In this document: piece by piece, positions 9,674-18,289 of the stretch
Layout of the letters: each line of letters begins with the position of its first letter
How positions within the stretch are numbered: position 1 is the stretch's first letter
Origin: Polyangia bacterium
Lineage (GTDB): Bacteria > Myxococcota_A > Polyangia > Nannocystales > Nannocystaceae
Length of the DNA stretch: 64,000 nt
Direction: 5' to 3'
Assembly (NCBI GenBank): GCA_030430565.1
Contig: JAUIKS010000003.1
Coordinates: 1 to 64,000, forward strand
Translations under genes and position numbers: made by a program
The notes under the pieces: generated by a model
Databases searched by the model: none
Seen by the model: only the letters and a program-made list of their open reading frames with translations
What the model was told of the DNA's origin: nothing

Positions 9674-10204
9674 ATGGCTACGCAGAATTCCCCCAAGTCC
9701 ACCATGCTGTTCGCGATCGCGGCGGCGCTGACGATCGGCTTGCCAGCCTGTGACTCGACCGGCGAGACCTCGGACTCGCACGACTCGCACGACTCGCACG
9801 ACTCGCAGGGCGAGCCTGAGATCGAGACCGACGACTATGTCGACGGCCTGACCAAAGACACCGAGAACGGCATGTTCACGGTTAAGTTGACCAGCGAGCC
9901 CTCACCGCCGGTCAAGGGCATGAACATGTGGATGCTCGAGGTCTCCGACGCGGCCGGCGGGGTCGAGGGCGCGAACATCACCGTCGAGCCGTGGATGCCC
10001 GAGCACGGGCACGGCTCCGACAGCCAGGCCGCGATCTCGGAGCAGAGCGCCGGCATGTACCACGCCAACCCGGTCGATCTGCACATGGCGGGCGTCTGGG
10101 ACACGACCATCACCATCGAGAAAGATGGCCAGTCGGACTCGGTGCACTTCGTGTTCAATATCGAGGGCGAGGGCGACGGCCACGATCACGACCACGACGG
10201 ATAG
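9674..10204 (+). CDS. YtkA-like lipoprotein with His-rich segments
   Basis: A 176-residue protein. The start is fixed by GGAGA 6-10 nt upstream of the ATG at 9674 and by the lipobox at Cys26 (IGLPAC). Directly after the anchor comes a His/Asp/Ser repeat (three copies of HDS), and the protein ends HDHDHDG, so both ends could bind metal ions. The central ~110 residues (FTVKLTSEPSPPVKGMNMWMLEVSD through GVWDTTITIEKDGQSDSVHFVFNI) match the FixH/YtkA-type immunoglobulin-like fold. Such proteins are often linked to copper or heavy-metal handling, but no metal transport genes adjoin; that role is inference. Confidence 0.75.
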   Translation: MATQNSPKSTMLFAIAAALTIGLPACDSTGETSDSHDSHDSHDSQGEPEIETDDYVDGLTKDTENGMFTVKLTSEPSPPVKGMNMWMLEVSDAAGGVEGANITVEPWMPEHGHGSDSQAAISEQSAGMYHANPVDLHMAGVWDTTITIEKDGQSDSVHFVFNIEGEGDGHDHDHDG

Positions 10205-10442
10205 CGGCTCGATCCTGCGCATGTCCCTCATCGGCCGAGGGAATTGTTCGCCAACGCAGGCGCGGAGAATCGCGTTGGAGCGGCGTTCTTCTCGCCGTTG
10301 AGATGCGTATGAGCTGCGTGTGAGAGATCCCTCGCTATCGGGCTTAAGCCGCGGTGACACATTGTGCGTCTGCTAGTGTTGAACCGCCGAGAGCGCAGAG
10401 TGGATGTGGGGTCCGTCTCATGCGCGCTTCAGGAGCTGTCAC

Positions 10443-11501
10443 ATGGTCATGCCTCGCCCGTCCCGTTCCTCCCTTGTGATCTCGCTGCTCGGATTCGGTC
10501 TGAGCCTCGCGAGCGCCGGCTGCATCCCCTTCGGCTTCGGAGCGACCTCTTCGTCGGCCTTCGTCGAGGCCGACGACGTGCGCCTCGAGGTCCCTGGCAG
10601 CGAGGACGTGACGACCCGCGCGGCGGCGAATGACATGGTCCGCGGCCACGTGCAGGTCCTGGCGCTAGCGACCGCCAACGACATCAACGCCTGGGTCACC
10701 TCGATGGTCGAGGGCGCCGCGCTCGTGGTCGGTTACCTCGACGGCAAGCCGGCGAACGGGCGCGAGGGCACCACCAACATCTACGGTCCCCACGACGACG
10801 ATCAGGGCCGCGAGATGTCCTGGCTCGTGCGCCTCGACGGCGGGCTCACCAACTCCAACTACGAGCTCTGGGTCGGCCCGCGCGGCGCCGCCGCGCAGGA
10901 CGAGATGGACCTGCTGATGACCGGCGACCTGCAGGTCGACGGCAACATCCGCACCGGCGGCTTCATGCTCGACTTCGACACGGTCGAGAAGTTCCCCGAG
11001 ATGAAGGGCTACGGCGGCGAGCTGTTCAGCTACGCCGGCAAGGCGCACGTGACCTTCGAGCGCGACACGCAGTCGATGAAGAAGCACATCGACATCGACT
11101 TCGACGACTACGTGGTCGAGTACACGGGCTTCCTCGACGACGACACCTTCTCGACCGACAAGACCTACGTCTATCACCGCCAAGACGACGGCGCGGGCGT
11201 GTTCCACCTCGCGGTCATGGGCGAGTGGGACGAGTGGAACTGGAGCGGCCCCGAGCAAGAGGAGATGATCCTCGACATGGCCTGGACGGCCGAGGGCTCC
11301 GGGCGCACGCAGGGGCAGATCGTTGAGGTCCTCGGCGGCGACCTCAAGCACGGTGACCTCGACCTGCACGAGTGCTTCGGCGAGGACGGTTATCTGACCT
11401 GGCGCGAGATCAACGACGCGTACGCGGATCTGGACGAGACCTACAACTTCGGCGACCCGGCGTCCTGCGTGATCGGGGTCGAGGCCTTCGACGAGGGCTG
11501 A
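10443..11501 (+). CDS. Lipoprotein of unknown function
   Basis: A 352-residue protein. AGGAG at 10431-10435, 7 nt before the ATG, decides the start, and the lipobox falls at Cys27 (LASAGC). The mature part is acidic and strand-rich, with no motif I recognise. Recognisable stretches include DGKPANGREGTTNIYGPHDDDQG, a beta-sandwich-like central region (MTGDLQVDGNIRTGGFMLDFD) and a C-terminal segment with three Cys (ECFGEDGYL, PASCVIG). It is a single transcription unit as far as I can see, followed at once by a 22-bp perfect palindrome that probably ends the transcript. Confidence 0.75.
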   Translation: MVMPRPSRSSLVISLLGFGLSLASAGCIPFGFGATSSSAFVEADDVRLEVPGSEDVTTRAAANDMVRGHVQVLALATANDINAWVTSMVEGAALVVGYLDGKPANGREGTTNIYGPHDDDQGREMSWLVRLDGGLTNSNYELWVGPRGAAAQDEMDLLMTGDLQVDGNIRTGGFMLDFDTVEKFPEMKGYGGELFSYAGKAHVTFERDTQSMKKHIDIDFDDYVVEYTGFLDDDTFSTDKTYVYHRQDDGAGVFHLAVMGEWDEWNWSGPEQEEMILDMAWTAEGSGRTQGQIVEVLGGDLKHGDLDLHECFGEDGYLTWREINDAYADLDETYNFGDPASCVIGVEAFDEG

Positions 11502-11524
11502 GCCGCCGCTCGCTTCGTTGAAAC

Positions 11525-11546
11525 ATTCGCGAGCGCGCTCGCGAAT
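11525..11546. terminator. 22-bp perfect palindrome after a lipoprotein gene
   Basis: ATTCGCGAGCG followed by its exact complement CGCTCGCGAAT, 24 bp after the stop at 11501. A candidate hairpin terminator, but there is no loop and no T-tract, so a protein-binding site is also possible. Confidence 0.4.
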
Positions 11547-11805
11547 CAATTAGCGAGCGAGAGATCGAGGGTGACCGAGCGCGCGGGCCGAGCCTGCGCG
11601 CGAGCCTTGGGCGCGTTCGCGCGTCGTGAACGCGGCCGCGGCGCGTCCTGCTCGGAGTGTTCAGCAGCGAACCAGCCTAGCGGCCGGGCGTCGATAGACA
11701 CGGGCTGTGATGTCGATCGTGCATCGCCGCGAGCGCGCGCGCGCCGTCGAAGTTTTAAGTCGAGAGTCCGTCGAACCTACGGCGAGTAGAGGAGCAGCAG
11801 GAGTC

Positions 11806-11895
11806 ATGAAACAGCTCGGAAGAACGATTACGGCGCTGTTTTTGCTGTCGTCGGCCGTGATGGTCCTCGCGGTCTTGTTCGACGCTGCGCTCTAG
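11806..11895 (+). CDS. Predicted 29-residue membrane peptide
   Basis: ATG at 11806 follows two AGGAG motifs (11790-11794 and 11799-11803). The product is MKQLGRT followed by about 20 hydrophobic residues: one transmembrane helix with a short charged N terminus. Small single-helix proteins like this are plausible genes, but the size gives little statistical support. It lies alone between two larger genes on the same strand. Confidence 0.4.
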   Translation: MKQLGRTITALFLLSSAVMVLAVLFDAAL

Positions 11896-12031
11896 GGCGC
11901 TTTCTGCACCTTCTCCACCGCGTCCCGTGCCGGCGCGCGTCAACGGCCGTGAGCGAGGGAATGCGGGCGAGGAACGGGATGTTGGTGATCGCGGGCGCTA
12001 TACTGCCAAATACCCGCGAGGCCCCCATCCC

Positions 12032-13153
12032 ATGAACTCAACCCGACTCAAAGCGCTGGCCAAGCTCGGGCTCCTGCTCGGGATCCCCCTGACCATCGTG
12101 CTGGGTCTGTTCTCCTACGGCGTAAAGGTCGGCGTGGACAACCGCGTCGGGATCCTCTCCTTCGAGCGTGACTGGCTCGGCATCGATGTAGAGGTTCCCG
12201 GCGACGAGTCGCCGGACAGCAAAGCCGGCGAGTCCGGACCCGACGCGAGCCCCGAGGGCAAGGTGCCCGCGAAGGCGGATCCCGCGAAGGCGCCCACGAA
12301 GGCGGCGGACCCCGCGAAGGCGCCCACGAAGGCGGCGGATCCGACGACGACCCCAGGCGCGGACACCAAGACCCCCGTCGAGCCGACTCCAAAACCTGAC
12401 CCCGAGACCACGCCGGCGCCGCATGTCGGCCCCGCGCGCTCACCCTTCACGCTCGCGCGGCTCGCCGCTGTCCCGGCCGAGGTCGAGCCCGCGCTGCGTG
12501 AGAAGCGGATCGTCCGCGTCAAGGTCCTGGTCGACCGCGCGATCATCCTCGGCGGCGGCGACTGGATCTCTGATGTCCAGAACTCGGTGCGCTGGAGCTC
12601 CGAGGTCCTCGACGCCCAGGTCGGCGTGCAGCTCGAGCTCGTGGGCGTGGTCGCGTGGCAGGCCAACACCCTCGACATGAGCGGCGCCCAGCTGCAGCAA
12701 GACCTCGAGTCCCACGCGCGTGACGGCGCGGACGTGGTGGTCGGCTTCACCAATCGCTCGCTGCGCCTCGCGCCCAAGGACGCGAGCCCCGTGATCCCCA
12801 GCGACGCGCTGCGCACGGTCAGCGTCGCCTACTCCGAGTCAGGCTCGAGCGCGCCGCGTGTACACGGCCTGCTCTTAGCCATCGGCGAGGTCTTCGGCGC
12901 GCGGCCGATCCTCTCGACGAGCGATCCCGAGGCGCTGGCCGGGAGCTGGATGAGCGTCGACGCCCTGAGAGCAGGGCGCGCGCTGTATCTCGATCCGGCG
13001 AATCGTCTCCGGATCATCGGCAACAAGAAGCTCGAGTTCAACAAAGCGGCTGGAGCGGCTCCTGCGGTCAGCCCGATGCCGACGGCGCCCAGCCCGATCG
13101 ATGTGTCCCCAGAGTCAGATGTAGAGGAGGGCGGCGAAGATGGCGGAGTCTAA
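12032..13153 (+). CDS. Membrane-anchored protein with inactive metallopeptidase-like domain
   Basis: A 373-residue protein. One transmembrane helix (about residues 10-32) is followed by a Lys/Ala/Pro/Thr-rich linker with two 10-residue repeats (PAKAPTKAAD). A folded domain follows from about residue 145. Its layout (RIVRVKVLVDRAIILGGGDW, SSEVLDAQVGVQLELVGVVAW, DGADVVVGFTNRSLRLAP, VHGLLLAIGEVFGARPI) resembles secreted zincin-type peptidases found in myxobacteria. The segment that should read HExxH reads HGLLLAIGEVFGA, so the zinc ligands are missing. I infer a non-catalytic relative. The stop overlaps the next gene by 14 nt, so the two are probably translated together. Confidence 0.65.
   Translation: MNSTRLKALAKLGLLLGIPLTIVLGLFSYGVKVGVDNRVGILSFERDWLGIDVEVPGDESPDSKAGESGPDASPEGKVPAKADPAKAPTKAADPAKAPTKAADPTTTPGADTKTPVEPTPKPDPETTPAPHVGPARSPFTLARLAAVPAEVEPALREKRIVRVKVLVDRAIILGGGDWISDVQNSVRWSSEVLDAQVGVQLELVGVVAWQANTLDMSGAQLQQDLESHARDGADVVVGFTNRSLRLAPKDASPVIPSDALRTVSVAYSESGSSAPRVHGLLLAIGEVFGARPILSTSDPEALAGSWMSVDALRAGRALYLDPANRLRIIGNKKLEFNKAAGAAPAVSPMPTAPSPIDVSPESDVEEGGEDGGV
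12281..12340. repeat. Two 30-bp tandem repeats inside a coding linker
   Basis: Two copies of a 30-bp unit (59 of 60 positions consistent) encode the doubled PAKAPTKAAD linker of the membrane-anchored protein. Confidence 0.85.
13104..13117. repeat. TGWC-N6-GWCA dyad inside coding DNA
   Basis: TGTC-CCCAGA-GTCA. In the gene at 12032 it is read GTG TCC CCA GAG TCA GAT GTA; CCA, TCA and GTA are rare in this window and cluster here. Confidence 0.45.
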
Positions 13154-13394
13154 GCAACAAGCCCCCGAGCGCGCCGCAAAGAAGACCGACGTCGCGGTCG
13201 CCTCGCAGACGGGCGGTAAGCCCGAGGGCGAGGACGAGGCCGAGAACGAGTCGCGACTGGCCTGGATCATGGGCTGGGTCGTCGGTCCCGGCGTCGTGCT
13301 CGGCACGCTCTTTGGCGGCGGCGTGCTGGTCGGCGCGCACTTCCACGACGGCTGGATCGCGCGCGCGATCGTGTGGATCTTCAGCTGGTTCTAG
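13140..13394 (+). CDS. Small membrane protein
   Basis: An 84-residue protein with a charged N-terminal half (Lys/Glu/Ala-rich, residues 1-40) and a hydrophobic C-terminal half with one long or two short helices (AWIMGWVVGPGVVLGTLFGGGVLVGAHF, then ARAIVWIFSWF). The ATG at 13140 has GGAGG about 10 nt upstream and overlaps the end of the preceding gene, which argues for translational coupling with the anchored peptidase-like protein. The function is not recognisable. A possible accessory or stability factor for its upstream partner is inference from the overlap. Confidence 0.65.
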   Translation: MAESKQQAPERAAKKTDVAVASQTGGKPEGEDEAENESRLAWIMGWVVGPGVVLGTLFGGGVLVGAHFHDGWIARAIVWIFSWF

Positions 13395-13451
13395 CCTCGG
13401 CTGCTGCGCTGGCTGATGCGCTCGATACGTCTCGACGTCTCGCTGAGTCAC

Positions 13452-13483
13452 GCGGGGCTCTGAGAGGGAGGGGCGGGGGTCGC
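13452..13483. repeat. Diverged copy of the 28-bp G-rich repeat that flanks the intron
   Basis: Apart from an insertion of TCT in place of one G and one late substitution, this intergenic stretch has the same order of G-runs (GCGGGGC, AGAGGGAGGGGCGGGGG) as the perfect repeats at 61842-61869 and 63948-63975. Confidence 0.6.
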
Positions 13484-13583
13484 TGCGTGCGGCTTTCTGC
13501 GGAGGCCGGAAGGTGGGGGGAACTCTCGTGTTAAGCGGCCCGATGCTCGCGTTTTTTTAAAAGATGCTCGAAAGGTCAGCGGC

Positions 13584-14711
13584 TCAGAGGAACGCGCGCA
13601 GGCGGGCGGCCCACCAGGCGAGAAAGCGGGTCCACAGCGGCGCGGCGCGCAGGTACGCCAGGTCGAGGCGGCGGGCGGTCTCGAGGTCGGTGTCGAACGA
13701 GCGCGTCACCGCCTCGGCGAACCGGCGATCGTCGATGGCGACGTTGCTCTCGAGGTTGAAGTGCAGCGACTGGGCGTCGAGGTTGAAGCTGCCGATCGTC
13801 ACGTAGCGGGCGTCGACGATGCCGGTCTTGCTGTGCAGCACGCGCCCGCGGAACGCGTAGACGGCGATGCCCTCGCGCACGAGCTTGACCAGGATGCTCT
13901 GCATGGCGAGGTCGATGAGCGGCACGTCGCTGCGCAGCGGCACCAAGATCCGCAGCCGCACGCCGCGGCGGTGGGCCGCGATCAGGGCGCGGAGCAGCGT
14001 CGGCCCGGGCAAGAAGTAGCAGGCGGCGATGTCGATGCTGGCGCGCGCCCGTCGGATCGCCAGCAGGTAGGCGCGTCGAATGCTTCGGTCCACGCGACCG
14101 CGGAACATGTTGGACAGGACCCAGACGCCGCGGCGGGCCCGCATGACGCTCGGCTGCGCGCCAACCGGGTGTGTACCGCTGAGGTGCCACCAGGTGTCGT
14201 AAAACAGCGTGCGCATCTGTCGGCCGGCGGGGCCTCGCAGCTCGACGGCGTCATCGCGCCACGCGGCGCCGCCCTGGTCAACCGGGAGCCACGGGCTGGC
14301 GAGGTTGATCCCGCCGGTGAACGCCTTGTCGATGTCGCAGACCAGGAGCTTGCGGTGGTCGCGAAATCGCAGCCGGAGCAGCCGGAAGTGACGCCGCCAG
14401 GGCGAGATGGGTCCGAACTGCGTGATCTCGCCGCCTTCGGCGAGCAGCGGGTCCCAGAATTTGGTGGGCAGCCGCAGGCTGCCGATCGCGTCGTAGATCA
14501 CGCGCACCGTCACGCCGGCGGCGGCTCGCTCGACGAGCGCGTCGCGGAACTCGAGACCCACGCGGTCATCCGCGATCCAGTACATCTCGAGCAGGATCTC
14601 GAAGCGGGCCGCGCGGATCGCCGCGAGCATCGCCGGGTAGGCCTCGCGCGCGTCCTTGAGATGACGAATGCTGTTCTCCCCCACGGAGAAGAAGGGCCCG
14701 TCAGCCGACAT
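13584..14711 (-). CDS. Phospholipase D-family cardiolipin synthase-like protein
   Basis: A 375-residue cytoplasmic or membrane-associated enzyme with two PLD catalytic motifs: HRKLLVCDIDKAFTGGINL (HxK...D...GG.N) and HSKTGIVDARYVTIGSFNLD (HxK...D...GS.N). Between them is a substrate region with LRILVPLRSDVPLID. The protein lacks the two N-terminal transmembrane helices of classical Cls, like ClsB/ClsC-type enzymes. It would join phosphatidylglycerol with another phospholipid to form cardiolipin. Start: ATG at 14711; a GTG at 14720 is in frame. It lies just downstream of glpD on the same strand, which supports a glycerol-lipid theme. Confidence 0.85.
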   Translation of the reverse strand: MSADGPFFSVGENSIRHLKDAREAYPAMLAAIRAARFEILLEMYWIADDRVGLEFRDALVERAAAGVTVRVIYDAIGSLRLPTKFWDPLLAEGGEITQFGPISPWRRHFRLLRLRFRDHRKLLVCDIDKAFTGGINLASPWLPVDQGGAAWRDDAVELRGPAGRQMRTLFYDTWWHLSGTHPVGAQPSVMRARRGVWVLSNMFRGRVDRSIRRAYLLAIRRARASIDIAACYFLPGPTLLRALIAAHRRGVRLRILVPLRSDVPLIDLAMQSILVKLVREGIAVYAFRGRVLHSKTGIVDARYVTIGSFNLDAQSLHFNLESNVAIDDRRFAEAVTRSFDTDLETARRLDLAYLRAAPLWTRFLAWWAARLRAFL

Positions 14712-14758
14712 CGCTCGCACACTCTACTCGAGTTTTATTGCGAGGTTTAATTCGGCCG

Positions 14759-16501
14759 TCAGGGCGCCGCTGGAACCTCGCGCCCGCTCTCTCGTCGCAC
14801 CAGCGCGGCGTAGCGCTCGAGCTCTTCGTCGATCTCGCGGCCGGGCCCGCCGCGGGCCTCGATCAGCCGTCGCGCGACTCGCCGCGCGACGCCGGCCCCG
14901 AGCTGAGGGTCGGTGAGCGCGAGCGGGAGACGACGCCGCAGGAGATCATCGAGGTGCGTGCAGCCCTCGTACTCGAGGGCGTGCTCGACCTCGACCCAGC
15001 GGTAGGGCAGGTCGTCGACGAGGCGCTCGCGCAGCGCGGGCTGCTCGGCAGCGCGGCGCGCGAGCGTTCGGGCGTCGGGGCCGTGGCGGGCGGAGAGGTC
15101 CGCGAGCAGCGAGTCGTTGGCGAGCTCGTCCCGCGTCAGCGCCTCGCCCGGGACGAGCGCCTCGTGTTGGGTTTGGCACGCGGGCCGCGTGCGACGGGGC
15201 AGCCGCTCGAGCGCGCGATCGACCGCTTCTTCGGCCATCGCGCGGTAGGTCGTCAGCTTGCCGCCGACGACCGCGAGGACGCCGTCCTCGTTGCGGATGA
15301 TGCGGTGCTTGCGGGACAGCTCGACGGTCGAGCCGGAGCCGCCCGCGCGGACGAGCGGGCGGACCCCCGACCACGCGCTGATGATGCGATCGCGCTGCAG
15401 TCGGGCCCCGGGGAGGTGGCGACCGACGGTGCTCAGCAGCGAGCTGATCTCTTCCTCGGTGACGCCCGCGCGCCCGGGGTCCCCGGTGTAGCGGGTGTCG
15501 GTGGTCCCGAGGTACGTTCGCGCGCCCCAGGGGATCACGAACAGGATCCGGCGCTCGTCGCCCTTGGCCTGCAGGACGAGCGGCTGGCGAACCGGGACAT
15601 CGGCGGCCCGCAAAACGAGGTGGATCCCCTGGGACAGCGAGAGCAGCTCGCGCCCAGGCGCCCCGAGCAGGCGCTCGCTGGTCCACGGCCCGGTCGCGAT
15701 CACGAGCTGACGCGCGTGAATTCGATCGCCGCCGCGCACGGTCGCGACCTGCAGCTCGGTCCCGTCTTCGCCGCGCTCGCGGGACACCGACTCGACCGGC
15801 GCGTAGGTGAGCACGCGCGCGCCGTGGCGCCGCGCGCTCTGCAGGGTCGCGAGCGTCAGGCGAGCATCATCGGTGACGGCGTCCTCGTAGAGCACCGCGC
15901 CGCGCAGCCCGGGCTCGGCGAGCAGCGGCTCGAGCTCGCGGGTTCGGCGTGGGTTGAGGCCGCGGTGGCTGCTGGCGCGGTACAGGCTGAGCGCGTCGTA
16001 CAGGCTCAGGCCGGCGCGCAGCTTCCACAGCGGCAGCCGGTCGCCTGTGTAGGCCGGGAACAGGAAGCGCGCGGGGCGGACCAGGTGTCCGGCGATCTGG
16101 TAGAGGCGCGCGCGCTCGCGGAGCGCCTCGTAGACCAGGCCGAGCTCGCCTTGCTCGAGGTAGCGAACCCCGCCGTGGATCAGCCGAGTCGAGCGTGAGC
16201 TGGTCCCGAACGCGATGTCGGCGGCCTCGAGCACGAGAACGCTCAAGCCGCGCATCGCGGCATCGCGCGCGATCCCGGCGCCCGTGATCCCGGCTCCGAC
16301 GACCACGAGATCCCACGGCTCGCGCGCGGGCGCCTGGCTGTCCGCGCGGAGCTGCTCCCGCAGGGCGCGGAGCGTCTCGGGGCTCCACGGGCGCAGCGGT
16401 TTTGGGGCGGACTCGGCGTCGGCGGACTCGGGGCCGCGAATGTTGCGTCTTGCGGGGCTATCTAGGGACACTGGTATAAGCCTTAGCAGTACGCGGACCA
16501 C
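14759..16501 (-). CDS. glpD: Glycerol-3-phosphate dehydrogenase, FAD-dependent
   Basis: A protein of about 580 residues. It carries the FAD-binding GAGITGAGIARDAAMRGLSVLVLEAADIAFGTSSRSTRLIHGGVRYLEQ signature of GlpD in consecutive segments, a GPWTSERLLG site and the C-terminal GGKLTTYRAMAEEAVD motif, followed by the helical cap domain. It oxidises sn-glycerol-3-phosphate to dihydroxyacetone phosphate and passes electrons to quinone at the membrane. The start is uncertain: GTG at 16501 gives a 70-residue extension before the FAD site, while a GTG at 16471 follows a TATACC stretch and is equally likely. The cardiolipin synthase-like gene follows 47 bp downstream. Confidence 0.9.
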   Translation of the reverse strand: MVRVLLRLIPVSLDSPARRNIRGPESADAESAPKPLRPWSPETLRALREQLRADSQAPAREPWDLVVVGAGITGAGIARDAAMRGLSVLVLEAADIAFGTSSRSTRLIHGGVRYLEQGELGLVYEALRERARLYQIAGHLVRPARFLFPAYTGDRLPLWKLRAGLSLYDALSLYRASSHRGLNPRRTRELEPLLAEPGLRGAVLYEDAVTDDARLTLATLQSARRHGARVLTYAPVESVSRERGEDGTELQVATVRGGDRIHARQLVIATGPWTSERLLGAPGRELLSLSQGIHLVLRAADVPVRQPLVLQAKGDERRILFVIPWGARTYLGTTDTRYTGDPGRAGVTEEEISSLLSTVGRHLPGARLQRDRIISAWSGVRPLVRAGGSGSTVELSRKHRIIRNEDGVLAVVGGKLTTYRAMAEEAVDRALERLPRRTRPACQTQHEALVPGEALTRDELANDSLLADLSARHGPDARTLARRAAEQPALRERLVDDLPYRWVEVEHALEYEGCTHLDDLLRRRLPLALTDPQLGAGVARRVARRLIEARGGPGREIDEELERYAALVRRESGREVPAAP

Positions 16502-16635
16502 CGCGAATCGCCGTCATGGACGCCCGAACTCCAAGAGACACGCGATATGCTCGCGCGGCACGACGGCCGCCGCGCGGTCCAGGGCGGCGATTGTAGCCGC
16601 GGGGTTTGGGAGACGAACGCACGCTCGGAGAGACG

Positions 16636-18075
16636 ATGGCCTCTTACACGTTGCACATTCAGTACGTCGACCGCCCGGCCGAGATCAAGACGTTTTCTCA
16701 GCCGCGCGTCAGCGTCGGCCGCGAGGGCGCGGATATCTCGCTGTTCGACAGCCAAGTGTCGGGCCAGCACGGCGAATTTGTCCTGGGTGAAACCGGCCTG
16801 CAGTACGTCGACGTCGGCTCGACCAACGGCTCGTTCACGCTCCAGGGCAACCGGATCGCCAAGCTGGACATGACCGCGGGGACATCTGTTCGCCTGGGCA
16901 ACTCGGTGATCACGCTCAAGACCCTCGACATCGGCCGCGTACCCAAAAAGGGCGGCACCGTGATCGCGGGCGAGGGCATGCCGGTCCCGAGCCTCGGCGG
17001 CGCTGGCGGTCCCGCTGGTGGTCCCCCCGGCGCGCCCGGCCTCGCCTACGCCGAGACCGGATACATGCCCCAGGTCGACCCGTCCGCGCTGGCCGCGGGC
17101 CAGGTCCCCGGGATGCCGGTCGCACCCGGCGCGCCGCCCGAGCACATGGAGACCATGCCTGCGGGGCAGCAGGCGTTTGATCCCAACCAAGCGGCCGCTG
17201 CGCCGCCGACCGCGCCGGGCGGGCCCGGACAGGAGCAGCCGGCAAACCCCGGCGCGCTGCAGCCGGCCGCCGCGCCGTCGATCGGTGAGCAGCTCGGCCA
17301 GGTTGACCAGAAGCTGGCCGCGCAGGGCATCGGCACGGAGAACATCAAGGGCGCGCTCACGAGCGCCTGGACGCTGCACCAGGGAGAGCTGGTGCCCGCC
17401 GCGATGATCATCGGCGGCGTCACGATCCCGGCCGCCTTGGTTGGCCTCGTGTTCGGCCTGATCCCGGTGGTCGGCCCGGTGCTCGCGGGCCTCGTCTCGC
17501 TCGTCGCCGGGCTCGCGCTCGGCTTCGTCTGCATCCCCGCGGCCACGCAGCTGTTGATGAACCGACACCTCGGGCAGCCGGTCGAGTGGTTGCCGACGAT
17601 TCAGGCCCAGATCCCCAACCTCAAGACGATCGTCCCGAGCTTCCTCGTCGCGGGCTTGATCGCGGGGATCGGCACGGTCCTCTTGATCGCGCCCGGGATC
17701 ATCCTCGGCTGCTTCATCGGCTCGATCTACTTCGCCGAGGACAAGCGCATCGTCGACATCACCAAGCGCAACATCGAGCTCGCGCTCAAGGAGCCGGTGC
17801 CGCTGATCGTCAAGTTCATCATCCCCGCGCTCGCGCTCGGCGTCGTGTTTGTGCTCGTCAGCTACTTGTTCGGGCTGATCTGGGCGCCGCTCGGCGGGCT
17901 GCTGCTGGCGGTCTTGGAGGCCGTCGCGCTGCCGTTCATGCTCTCGCTCTCGATCACGCAGTACTTCCAGGTCCGCCAGAAGCACGAGGGCGGCGACCCG
18001 CTGGCCGACGCCCGGCCCAAGCTCGCGCTCAACCGTCCGCAGGTCGCGGTCACGGCCGCGACGCCTCCGGCCTGA
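16636..18075 (+). CDS. FHA-domain membrane protein
   Basis: A 479-residue protein. GGAG 8-12 nt upstream supports ATG 16636. Residues about 10-90 form an FHA phosphothreonine-binding domain with the conserved SVGREG, VSGQHGEF and DVGSTNGSF motifs. Residues 115-215 are Pro/Ala/Gly/Gln-rich and disordered. From about 250 to 450 there are at least four hydrophobic segments with glycine zippers (IIGGVTIPAALVGLVFGLIPVVGPVLAGLVS, VAGLIAGIGTVLLIAPGIILGCFIG, IPALALGVVFVLVSYLFGLIW). An FHA domain tied to a membrane region suggests a docking site for Ser/Thr kinase signalling. The partner is unknown; the large kinase at 51.7 kb is one candidate only by co-occurrence. Confidence 0.85.
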   Translation: MASYTLHIQYVDRPAEIKTFSQPRVSVGREGADISLFDSQVSGQHGEFVLGETGLQYVDVGSTNGSFTLQGNRIAKLDMTAGTSVRLGNSVITLKTLDIGRVPKKGGTVIAGEGMPVPSLGGAGGPAGGPPGAPGLAYAETGYMPQVDPSALAAGQVPGMPVAPGAPPEHMETMPAGQQAFDPNQAAAAPPTAPGGPGQEQPANPGALQPAAAPSIGEQLGQVDQKLAAQGIGTENIKGALTSAWTLHQGELVPAAMIIGGVTIPAALVGLVFGLIPVVGPVLAGLVSLVAGLALGFVCIPAATQLLMNRHLGQPVEWLPTIQAQIPNLKTIVPSFLVAGLIAGIGTVLLIAPGIILGCFIGSIYFAEDKRIVDITKRNIELALKEPVPLIVKFIIPALALGVVFVLVSYLFGLIWAPLGGLLLAVLEAVALPFMLSLSITQYFQVRQKHEGGDPLADARPKLALNRPQVAVTAATPPA

Positions 18076-18248
18076 TCCTTCACCGGTCTTCGGCTGCGCG
18101 GCCGCGCTCCCGATCCCGGCGCGCCCTTGACGAGCTGCGGAGAGCAGGCTCACGGCGCCGGCGGGGCGCGACGCGCAGGTGCGCGAGGTTGTTCGACAAT
18201 CTCCGCGCCGGGTCAGCCACCTCGCAAAAACGTGAGTATTCGCGCCAG

Positions 18249-18277
18249 TTTACCGGGTGTGCGCGATGGCATAAGGT
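18249..18277 (+). promoter_or_regulatory. Candidate sigma70-type promoter for the fused E1 gene
   Basis: TTTACC and TAAGGT are separated by exactly 17 nt. The ATG of the fused E1 gene lies 12 nt after the -10-like hexamer, so the transcript would be almost leaderless. Matches to consensus are 4/6 and 3/6, so this is only a suggestion. Confidence 0.35.
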
Positions 18278-18289
18278 GCCCGCACGCCC

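Larger units (their letters stand above)
11502..12031. other. Intergenic region with one small ORF, 530 bp
   Basis: Contains a palindrome at 11525-11546, a short membrane-peptide ORF at 11806-11895 and, just before the next gene, a TATACT hexamer at 11999-12004 suited to be a -10 element. A 72-codon frame at 11571-11789 has an unlikely Arg/Ala-rich composition and no start signal, so I do not count it. Confidence 0.5.

Noticed and set aside
10437..10462. TGTCACA-N15-CGTC, a possible second ECF41 promoter
   Set aside because: It overlaps the ribosome-binding site, start and signal-peptide codons of the lipoprotein gene at 10443, so it cannot drive that gene; likely chance.
11571..11789. 72-codon plus-strand frame
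   Set aside because: Arg/Ala/Ser-rich, no ribosome-binding site, overlaps likely regulatory DNA.
14100..14125. AACATGTTGGACAGG in the cardiolipin synthase-like gene as a dyad copy
   Set aside because: Right arm and spacing do not fit, and codons are ordinary.
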